From: Halomonas sp.
GTDB taxonomy: Bacteria; Pseudomonadota; Gammaproteobacteria; Pseudomonadales; Halomonadaceae
Direction: 5' to 3'
NCBI GenBank assembly: GCA_007116835.1
Contig: SKHS01000164.1
Span: forward strand, 1-7,859
Length of the DNA: 7,859 nt
The notes beneath the pieces are model-generated. The model was given only the letters and a program-made list of their open reading frames with translations. It did not search any database and was not told where the DNA came from. Below are positions 1 through 5,430 of this stretch, piece by piece; position 1 is the stretch's first letter, and every line of letters starts with the position of its first letter. The position numbers and the translations under genes were made by a program.

Positions 1-266
1 GGAATAAATCGGTCAAGTAAACTTAGCTCCAGCTTATCGCGGGCTGGGTCCAGCCGCACATCAAGCTGAACTTCACCACCATAAAGGTGTGCTTGAATAT
101 CGTCGCCACCGCCGATAATCAGTCCATCCAGGTGGTCGGGCAGCGGGCGCGAAGGCGATAAGCGCAGCGGCTTGCCGCCATGCCGCCAAACGGCAAACCA
201 ATCGAACCACCATGCTAGATGGCTTTTTTTATCAGAGGTCGTGATCCCTATGAGCGGTCGATGCAT
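1..266 (-). CDS. Class I glutamine amidotransferase / peptidase C26 family protein, N-terminal part (cut by window edge)
   Basis: Only the first 88 residues lie in the window; the gene continues past the left edge. The start is taken as ATG at 266, giving MHRPLIGIT, the usual opening strand of the gamma-glutamyl-gamma-aminobutyrate hydrolase (PuuD-like, peptidase C26) group. Residues 46-57 read LDGLIIGGGDDI, the strand and glycine turn of this family, followed by Y62 where the family has a Pro-x-x-Tyr motif. D77, L79 and E80 resemble the conserved RDxxEL segment. The nucleophilic cysteine and the catalytic His/Glu lie outside the window, so activity cannot be judged. A weak Shine-Dalgarno-like GAGA sits about 10 bases upstream. 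The gene follows the amidoligase gene after 32 bases and is probably cotranscribed. Family knowledge: such proteins pair with Amidoligase_2 enzymes in proteobacteria and are thought to hydrolyse or transfer from gamma-glutamyl-type amides. The substrate is unknown. Confidence 0.85.
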   Translation of the reverse strand, partial: MHRPLIGITTSDKKSHLAWWFDWFAVWRHGGKPLRLSPSRPLPDHLDGLIIGGGDDIQAHLYGGEVQLDVRLDPARDKLELSLLDRFI

Positions 267-298
267 GCTGGCAGAGTCTCGTTGTTGCAGTGTGTGGT

Positions 299-1306
299 TT
301 AAGACGGCCTAAGCAGACCCAACAGCGTTATTTTGAGGCGCACCCACCAGGGGCGGCTATGCTCGGCGATGTACTCATCGCAACGAGCGCGCAGTATGCT
401 GGTATTTGCCGCCAGTTTTTCTACTTCGACCCAGCGATTCCATTCCACCACCGACCCCCAGCCCGGTTGTGAAAGCTGTGCATTAGGCAGCCGGTAGTGA
501 AAGGTGGGGCGCGGTTTGGTGAGCTGGCCATGCAGCAGCTCATGGGGATGATCTGGGCGAAGATGAGCAAATAGCGGTAATAAATCTAGCTCCCGATTCC
601 GCGTGGGGTTGTAGCGTAAATAGTCATCGATAAACGTGTCGATATCGGGTTGGTAGTTAGCGTTGAGTACCTTCAGCGCATACTCTTTAGGAAACGGGTT
701 AGCGTGGGGCAGCACTTCCCGTGTAATGTCGACTTTAATTTCGTCGCGCAGCCAACTGGCGAGCAGCAGGTAGGCCTGCATCATTCGCAGCAGGTACTCC
801 GCGTCAAACCGTTCTACTTCGGGGTTTAGGTGGAGTCCAAACCCATAGAGCAGACTCGCATCGGTGCCCTTCGCTCCCTTGTCACGCAAGGCATCGAAAA
901 GGGTGTCCAGTGTTTCAAGCTCATCCCATGGTATCGGCGGGCAGACAATTTCAGTGGGCACCAACCCTGTCACCATATCGCCAATAAGTTCGCGGGTTTT
1001 CTGGTGGAGTTCAATTCTTCGCTGGTGCTGTTGACGCGCCCACTCACTGTCGTTTTCATGGTGATCTTCTAGTAGCGTTTGGTCAGGGTGGGCGTACTGA
1101 GTATCTAGTTCGATACCAAACTCGCCCCACTGGGTACCTTCTACCAGTAGCCGATGGGGACTGACCACGTTAAGCTCACCCCCAAATAGGTGGCGCACCA
1201 GTTCAGCAGTATCGCGTGGCGGCAGGCCGGCGAACTCGATTTCTACACCGACACGCCTCGTTTTCCCGTCACTATTGTTACGCGTAGGGGGAGCTTGCAG
1301 CGTCAT
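299..1306 (-). CDS. Amidoligase family protein (glutamine-synthetase-like COOH-NH2 ligase, Amidoligase_2)
   Basis: This is a 335-residue protein. Residues 18-25, RVGVEIEF, carry the E22/E24 pair typical of the glutamine-synthetase/GCS-like ligase fold, where acidic residues bind Mg-ATP. Residues 155-163, GFGLHLNPE, provide a conserved-looking His159. Residues 271-275 (YRLPN) and 288-299 (EWNRWVEVEKLA) match the conserved C-terminal part of the family. The end is basic and amphipathic with Trp320 and Trp321, perhaps touching the membrane. No signal peptide is visible, so it is probably cytoplasmic. The predicted role is ATP-dependent formation of an amide or isopeptide bond; substrate and product are unknown. 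The ATG at 1306 is preceded by AAGGA with 7 bases of spacing. It is the first gene of a likely two-gene unit with the peptidase C26-like gene and is divergent from the channel gene. The family call is confident; the biological role is not. Confidence 0.88.
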   Translation of the reverse strand: MTLQAPPTRNNSDGKTRRVGVEIEFAGLPPRDTAELVRHLFGGELNVVSPHRLLVEGTQWGEFGIELDTQYAHPDQTLLEDHHENDSEWARQQHQRRIELHQKTRELIGDMVTGLVPTEIVCPPIPWDELETLDTLFDALRDKGAKGTDASLLYGFGLHLNPEVERFDAEYLLRMMQAYLLLASWLRDEIKVDITREVLPHANPFPKEYALKVLNANYQPDIDTFIDDYLRYNPTRNRELDLLPLFAHLRPDHPHELLHGQLTKPRPTFHYRLPNAQLSQPGWGSVVEWNRWVEVEKLAANTSILRARCDEYIAEHSRPWWVRLKITLLGLLRPS

Positions 1307-1324
1307 CTCGGTATCCTTGAGGTG

Positions 1325-1391
1325 AACGTTTAAGCCATTAGCCTATCATAATCAGGCGTTGTTACTGAGCGTATTAAGTTAAGTAAACGTT
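1325..1391. promoter_or_regulatory. Divergent intergenic region with an 8-bp inverted repeat
   Basis: AACGTTTA at 1325-1332 is the exact reverse complement of TAAACGTT at 1384-1391, with 51 bases between. The region lies between the divergent amidoligase and channel genes and must hold both promoters. A possible -35 for the channel gene is TTGTTA at 1359-1364, but no good matching -10 is visible. The AT-rich dyad could be an operator pair, or chance. Confidence 0.25.
1345..1350 (-). promoter_or_regulatory. Candidate -10 element for the amidoligase unit
   Basis: On the minus strand this reads TATGAT, one mismatch from the sigma-70 consensus, about 40 bases before the amidoligase ATG. No convincing -35 hexamer is found at 16-18 bases, so this is only a candidate. 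Confidence 0.3.
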
Positions 1392-1422
1392 AATCACTGG
1401 CATGATGTGTCAGTCCATTGTG

Positions 1423-1426
1423 GGAG
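1423..1426 (+). promoter_or_regulatory. Ribosome binding site that sets the channel gene start
   Basis: GGAG lies 6 bases before GTG at 1433. This favours GTG 1433 over the upstream in-frame TTG at 1418, which has no comparable site. Confidence 0.6.
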
Positions 1427-1432
1427 TCAGAC

Positions 1433-3856
1433 GTGCGACAGCACTGGACCATCAAGATCATGTTAAGCGTTGTTATAACGCTGCTTATTAGTCTGGCAAC
1501 TCACGCTCAGGCACAGAGTGTTTCGCTACCAAGCCTAGGCGGTGGTGGTAACACCTCAGAGCAGCAAGATGTCAGTAGTGAAAGCTTTCAAGACTCGCTC
1601 ACTGATGTGATTTCAATGCTTGAGAATGAAGAGCAGCGCTCGGCGTTGCTTAGTTCGCTGCGTGAGCTGCGGGTCGCGGCAGACGCCGCCGAAGAGGATA
1701 AAATAGTTCACCAAGGGCTATTAGGCGCACTCGCCGATACGCTGACGGACATCGGACAGCAAGCTCAAGCCGGTGACTCACCGATTGATGAATGGTCTCG
1801 GCAATTGGTGCAAGGGGCGGCCGATTTACGCGCATTAAACGAGGGGGCTGACCAGGGCGAAGCGATACGCGCAGTAGCGGAGGGCGCGGTGCTTGCGGTG
1901 ATCTGGGTCACACTATTGGTGGTCATGATCGCCCTTGGGCGGCTAGTCGCCACCCGCCGTGACTGGCCTCTGGACTTGCCACGCGACCCGAAAGCCTGGC
2001 TGCTGGCGGTGCATTTCTTACGCCGTATGTTGCCATGGATGCTGTCGTTTGCCATTACGCTGGGGATCGGCCAGCTATTGCCCTCTAGCTCAGGTCGAAC
2101 GGCTGTATTGGTTATCGCTTATATATGTTTGTGTGGTCGTGCGTTGTCGGTTGTCTTTGAAACGGTGATTGCCTTTTTCAGTCGTGGACACCGTTTTACG
2201 GCCGTTCAGCTGTTGCAACAAAAAGCCCTGCGCGGCCTGTTTGTAATTGGCGCATTAATCGCCTTGGGGGATGCGGTAAATTCCACGCGACTAGTAGAGC
2301 TGTTGGGCACCGAGCTTTCCGGCTTGGTGTCAGTTATTGCCAATATGCTGGCTGCGCTGCTCTCGGCGCGCTTTATCTTTAAGTTCAAACGGCCGATTCG
2401 CCATCTGATCTGCAACCGCCCCTATAAGCAGCGCCGCGATGCCAGCGCTGCGGTTGAGATGGTGCGTGCACTAGGTGGCCTATGGCATGTTCCCGCGCTG
2501 TTGCTCGTAGGTGGTTCACTGCTGGCGATTTTTATTACCGTAGGAGATGTGGGAACGGCACTGGCGAGATCCATTATTTCCGCCAGCCTGTTAGTGTTGA
2601 CGCTGGTGGTTACCGGCTTGCTGCGTCGCCAATCAGAGCGGATGGGTAAGCGGCGTCATCGTCGTCGCTACAGCCAATACCGTAAACGGTTGGAGCGGTT
2701 TGGGCTTGTGCTTGCCCACCTGTGTGCATGGATGGTGTTTGCCGAACTGTTTATGCAGGTGTGGGGAAGCTCTCTGTTTGGACTTGGCCAAGACGCGGTG
2801 GCCAGTGCACGTATTGGTCAGGCGTTGGTTAGTCTAGGGACCACTATTTTACTCGCTTGGCTGGTATGGATTTTTGCTGATACCGCGATTCAGCGGGCGC
2901 TGACATCCTCTGCACGTTCCCGTGGCAGACGCGTAAATCAGGCGCGAGCACAAACCATTACCCCGATGATTCGCAACGTTATCTTCGTCACCATTTTAAT
3001 TATTGCGGTGATCTCTGGGTTGGCGAATTTAGGGGTTAACGTCACACCACTGCTTGCCGGTGCGGGTGTGATCGGCTTGGCAATTGGTTTTGGGGCTCAA
3101 ACGCTGGTGCAAGACTTAATTACCGGGATCTTTATTCTGATTGAAGACTCTTTGGCGGTGGACGATTTCGTGCAGATTAACGGCCACATGGGAACCGTTG
3201 AGGGACTAACGCTGCGTACTGTGAAGCTGCGTGATTTAGACGGTGTTGTGCATATCATTACCTTTAGCCGCATTGAGTCGATTCATAATATGTCGCGTCA
3301 GTTCGGGATTGCGCTCATGCGTATTCGTATCCCGTATGCGATGAAAATTGACGATGCGATCACGCTGATGCAAGAGACAGCACAAGAGCTGCGCAAAGAC
3401 CCAATGATGCGCCACTATATTTGGTCACCTTTAGAAATGCAGGGTATCCAAGGGTTTGAGGATGGCTGCCCAATTTTGCGGATGCGCTTCCGTACGGCTC
3501 CCGAAATGCAGTGGGATGTGTTACGTGCATTTAATCTGTTATTAAAGCAACGCATGGAAGCTCAAGAAATTGACCTGGGTGTGCCGCGTCTTAGCGTTAG
3601 CATGGAAGCGCGCTCTGAAGAGCAGACCCAAGAGCGCACCGGGACGGATTTCTCGCTGGATGAAGGGGAAGATGCAGAGGCTGGCGAACGCAAACAGCCT
3701 ACGCCACCAAAACCTGCTCCGCGCCCAACTGAAGCAGAAACGCGTCGCGATGACCGTGAGCGGGCTGGCACGTCATCCCATGCTAAGCCCCAGGCCCAAG
3801 GCGAGCCCAAGCATGAGACCTATGCCAGCGCCAGTGGCGAACAAGGCGACGAGTAA
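1433..3856 (+). CDS. MscS-family mechanosensitive ion channel, YbiO-like
   Basis: From GTG 1433 the protein has 807 residues. It has a signal peptide (hydrophobic core about 8-22, likely cleavage after the AQA ending at residue 27), then a helical Gln/Glu-rich periplasmic segment to about 147. About eleven membrane helices follow (roughly 148-170, 200-217, 223-247, 265-280, 293-315, 351-371, 378-397, 422-442, 462-482, 513-532 and 538-571). The last is the MscS pore helix, with the glycine/alanine-rich LAGAGVIGLAIGFGAQ followed by VQDLITGIFILIEDSL. The beta domain and the C-terminal cage follow to about 720. A tail of about 80 hydrophilic residues, rich in Glu, Arg, Pro and Gln, ends the protein. 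Size and layout resemble E. coli YbiO (about 741 residues), so this one is somewhat longer, mainly in the tail. The expected role is an inner-membrane channel that opens under membrane tension to release solutes on hypo-osmotic shock, apt for a halophile. Its last 84 bases overlap the convergent J-like gene. Confidence 0.93.
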   Translation: MRQHWTIKIMLSVVITLLISLATHAQAQSVSLPSLGGGGNTSEQQDVSSESFQDSLTDVISMLENEEQRSALLSSLRELRVAADAAEEDKIVHQGLLGALADTLTDIGQQAQAGDSPIDEWSRQLVQGAADLRALNEGADQGEAIRAVAEGAVLAVIWVTLLVVMIALGRLVATRRDWPLDLPRDPKAWLLAVHFLRRMLPWMLSFAITLGIGQLLPSSSGRTAVLVIAYICLCGRALSVVFETVIAFFSRGHRFTAVQLLQQKALRGLFVIGALIALGDAVNSTRLVELLGTELSGLVSVIANMLAALLSARFIFKFKRPIRHLICNRPYKQRRDASAAVEMVRALGGLWHVPALLLVGGSLLAIFITVGDVGTALARSIISASLLVLTLVVTGLLRRQSERMGKRRHRRRYSQYRKRLERFGLVLAHLCAWMVFAELFMQVWGSSLFGLGQDAVASARIGQALVSLGTTILLAWLVWIFADTAIQRALTSSARSRGRRVNQARAQTITPMIRNVIFVTILIIAVISGLANLGVNVTPLLAGAGVIGLAIGFGAQTLVQDLITGIFILIEDSLAVDDFVQINGHMGTVEGLTLRTVKLRDLDGVVHIITFSRIESIHNMSRQFGIALMRIRIPYAMKIDDAITLMQETAQELRKDPMMRHYIWSPLEMQGIQGFEDGCPILRMRFRTAPEMQWDVLRAFNLLLKQRMEAQEIDLGVPRLSVSMEARSEEQTQERTGTDFSLDEGEDAEAGERKQPTPPKPAPRPTEAETRRDDRERAGTSSHAKPQAQGEPKHETYASASGEQGDE

Positions 3857-4225
3857 CCATGGGCCTTTGAAACGCCGCCAGCGGTTGTGAAGCAACACAG
3901 CGAAGCTAACGCGTTCAATGAGTTCGTCGTGGCGTGAAATAGCGTTATCGGGCGGCAGAGAAAAGTCGTTGGCGACGTCGCCCTGCCAATGAGCACCGTG
4001 AGTGAGGCCCAGTCGGGCCCTCAATTGGCCTATATCGCTGACCGTTCTGTGCAGTTTGTCGTAAACGTCACGGTGCTCTGAAATCGCCAGAGCGGTCTCG
4101 GCATCTTGACGCAGGGCGCTGTTCGGGCAGCGAGCTACCGCCTCTTTTATCTCCTGATCGCTCGCCTCAGGTGTTAGCGTAAGACGTTGATACAAATCGC
4201 GCATAATGTTCGGATTAATACTCAC
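3773..4225 (-). CDS. Small C-terminally anchored membrane protein with degenerate J-like domain
   Basis: This is a 150-residue protein. Residues 9-59 resemble a J domain: DLYQRLTLTPEASDQEIKEA matches helix I and the start of helix II, and RDVYDKLH at 52-59 matches the end of the fold. The region is shortened, and the HPD triad needed to stimulate DnaK is missing; the sequence near the expected place is CPN (33-35). Residues 122-148 form a glycine-rich membrane helix (GAGIGLMLGLALGLGLSMG), so the N-terminal part should face the cytoplasm. The start is GTG at 4225; an in-frame TAA 18 bases before the GTG rules out a longer form, but no good Shine-Dalgarno is seen, and ATG at 4204 is an alternative. 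It lies 44 bases after the TerB/J-domain gene and is probably cotranscribed with it. Its last 84 bases run antisense through the end of the channel gene. It is not expected to activate DnaK; it may be an adaptor or binding partner (inference). Confidence 0.75.
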   Translation of the reverse strand: MSINPNIMRDLYQRLTLTPEASDQEIKEAVARCPNSALRQDAETALAISEHRDVYDKLHRTVSDIGQLRARLGLTHGAHWQGDVANDFSLPPDNAISRHDELIERVSFAVLLHNRWRRFKGPWLLVALFATGAGIGLMLGLALGLGLSMG

Positions 4226-4269
4226 TGTCGGTGTAGGCGCTTAGCGCTTCATCGTTAGTAGCAGGCTTG

Positions 4270-5289
4270 TCAGGTGTGCTGCATCAGGTAATCATAGGCG
4301 CTTTTAACACGCTGAAAGCGCGCTGATGCCAGCGCTACCTGATGTTCACTACCTGAGTAGAAGCGGTCGGGATGATGCAGCTGTGCCATGCGCCGGTAGG
4401 CACGGCGTATATCGGCCCTACTCGCCCCAGGCGTCAGTCCGAGTACGGCTAATGCTCGATGGGTACGGTCGGGAGGTGACGTGGGGCGCTCACGCTGTCG
4501 CTGCTGGCGACGTGCTTCTTCTTGGTATGCCTGCTCTTGCTTCCAACGCTGCTGCTCTTGCTGTTTGGCACGCTCTTGTTGGCTGGCGCGTTCTTCTTGA
4601 GCACGCTCTTGTCTAGCACGCTCCTGCTGCTGTTTATGCCGTTGGCGCTGGTCGCGTTCACTGCGTGCTTGATCTTTTTGACGCTGCTTACTGTGCTGCT
4701 TTTCTTGATGAGCCCGCTGGCGTTTCTCGGCTTCTGCTTGAGCTTCGGCCTGGGCGTCTTTGGTCTTCTGTCGGGCCGCTTGGGCGTCGCGGGCTTTGCG
4801 CGCGTGGTACTCTGGGTCGTGCACCTGCCAATAAGCATCTCGGCTAGGGTCTTCTACTGATCCTAGCGGTCTACCCGTTAATTCCTGGAACAGTGTGCTG
4901 AATGTTGTCGGCGTAACATTTAACAAATCAGCGAGAAAACACAGAATATAATGATTGTTCAGTGAGATTTCACCGTCATCGGTGGCAACGCTAATGGCTT
5001 GGTGAAGCACACTCAGGCTTTGTTCTTTAGAGCACTCTTTGCGGACTACTTCAGCGGCTAACTGTATGGCTTGAAGGTCTTGGCTATGGGCAATTCCCAT
5101 CACTGGACCTAGCTCGTGCCCATGGCGAAACTGCGCCGTCACTTGTGCCAAACGGCGGCGGCGTTGGCCTTCAGATACCTGTTGACGGTGAACCAGCACC
5201 CAGGCCAGCAGTAGCAGTGTTGCCGTATCCACTTGGCTGCGACTTTTTAGCAGTAGCAGCTCAAAGGGTGAAAAACGGGCAATGGACAT
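4270..5289 (-). CDS. DnaJ-type co-chaperone with TerB/DjlA-like N-terminus and C-terminal J domain
   Basis: This 339-residue protein has three parts. Residues about 20-150 are helical with an acidic TerB/DjlA-like patch (ATDDGEIS at 102-109). Residues about 160-268 are almost wholly Gln, Glu, Arg, Lys and Ala with many QER/ERA repeats, predicting a long charged coiled coil or single helix. Residues 277-338 are a J domain with the intact HPD triad at 306-308 inside LHHPDRF and a final helix FQRVKSAYDYL. The expected role is to stimulate DnaK ATPase, with the N-terminal domain choosing partner or place. Unlike E. coli DjlA there is no N-terminal membrane anchor, only a moderately hydrophobic stretch at 22-33, and the linker is far longer. 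The ATG at 5289 has GGAG 7 bases upstream. It is followed by the HPD-less J-like membrane protein gene. The exact name is uncertain, so no symbol is given. Confidence 0.85.
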   Translation of the reverse strand: MSIARFSPFELLLLKSRSQVDTATLLLLAWVLVHRQQVSEGQRRRRLAQVTAQFRHGHELGPVMGIAHSQDLQAIQLAAEVVRKECSKEQSLSVLHQAISVATDDGEISLNNHYILCFLADLLNVTPTTFSTLFQELTGRPLGSVEDPSRDAYWQVHDPEYHARKARDAQAARQKTKDAQAEAQAEAEKRQRAHQEKQHSKQRQKDQARSERDQRQRHKQQQERARQERAQEERASQQERAKQQEQQRWKQEQAYQEEARRQQRQRERPTSPPDRTHRALAVLGLTPGASRADIRRAYRRMAQLHHPDRFYSGSEHQVALASARFQRVKSAYDYLMQHT

Positions 5290-5292
5290 TCT

Positions 5293-5388
5293 CTAGCTCC
5301 AAGGCAAAGACGTAGACCAAAAGAAGTAGATCCCAAAAAATAGACCATAGCGGCGTTTAAGCAGGCCAACCTGGTGATCGCTAGCCAT
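5293..5388 (-). CDS. Possible 31-residue single-pass membrane peptide
   Basis: An ATG at 5388 opens a 31-codon frame ending at TAG 5293-5295, just 3 bases before the start of the TerB/J-domain gene. The peptide starts MASDHQVGLLKRR and continues with an aromatic hydrophobic stretch YGLFFGIYFFW, then STSLPWS. This is a Lys-Arg-Arg positive cluster followed by a membrane-like segment. The Shine-Dalgarno of the next gene lies inside its last codons, which would allow translational coupling. Against it: no good Shine-Dalgarno precedes its own ATG, the frame is short, and it covers most of the space where a promoter would otherwise lie. It could also serve as a detached membrane anchor, since DjlA itself begins with one. 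Confidence 0.35.
   Translation of the reverse strand: MASDHQVGLLKRRYGLFFGIYFFWSTSLPWS
5312..5346. repeat. Short 14-bp periodic repeat, 2.5 copies
   Basis: GTAGACC (5312), GTAGATCC (5326) and ATAGACC (5340) recur at an exact 14-base spacing, separated by A-rich tracts. They lie between the divergent TerB/J-domain and 476-residue protein genes, inside the small candidate reading frame. They could be binding sites on DNA, or a by-product of repeated Phe/Tyr codons in the peptide. Confidence 0.4.
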
Positions 5389-5396
5389 GGTATATC
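5388..5396 (+). promoter_or_regulatory. Candidate extended -10 promoter for the 476-residue protein gene
   Basis: TGGTATATC fits an extended -10 (TG-N-TATA followed by two mismatches) about 34 bases before GTG 5431. There is no clear -35, which extended -10 promoters can lack. Confidence 0.3.
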
Positions 5397-5416
5397 ATCG
5401 CGTTAAGCAATGAAGT

Positions 5417-5421
5417 AGGAG
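5417..5421 (+). promoter_or_regulatory. Ribosome binding site for the 476-residue protein gene
   Basis: AGGAG lies 9 bases before GTG 5431 and supports that start. The nearby ATG at 5438 is in another frame. Confidence 0.6.
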
Positions 5422-5430
5422 ATTGGTTAG

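Noticed and set aside
830..1072. Plus-strand frame antisense to the amidoligase gene
   Set aside because: The amidoligase has family motifs on the minus strand; this frame has no ribosome binding site or recognisable protein.
1418..1432. TTG start five codons upstream for the channel gene
   Set aside because: GTG at 1433 has GGAG at 6 bases and leads straight into a proper signal peptide; the TTG has no ribosome binding site.
3570..3890. 106-codon plus-strand frame over the channel 3' end
   Set aside because: It lies in a different frame of the channel tail with no start signals; its length follows from biased composition.
4550..4640. GCACGCTCTTG-like repeats as a CRISPR or tandem DNA array
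   Set aside because: The spacing is irregular and the copies encode ERA/QER units of the coiled-coil linker; coding repetition explains them.
4522..4860. Hydrophobic 112-codon plus-strand frame resembling a membrane protein
   Set aside because: It is the antisense of the Gln/Glu/Arg-rich linker, whose codons read as Leu, Phe and Ala on the other strand. No ribosome binding site; a shadow.
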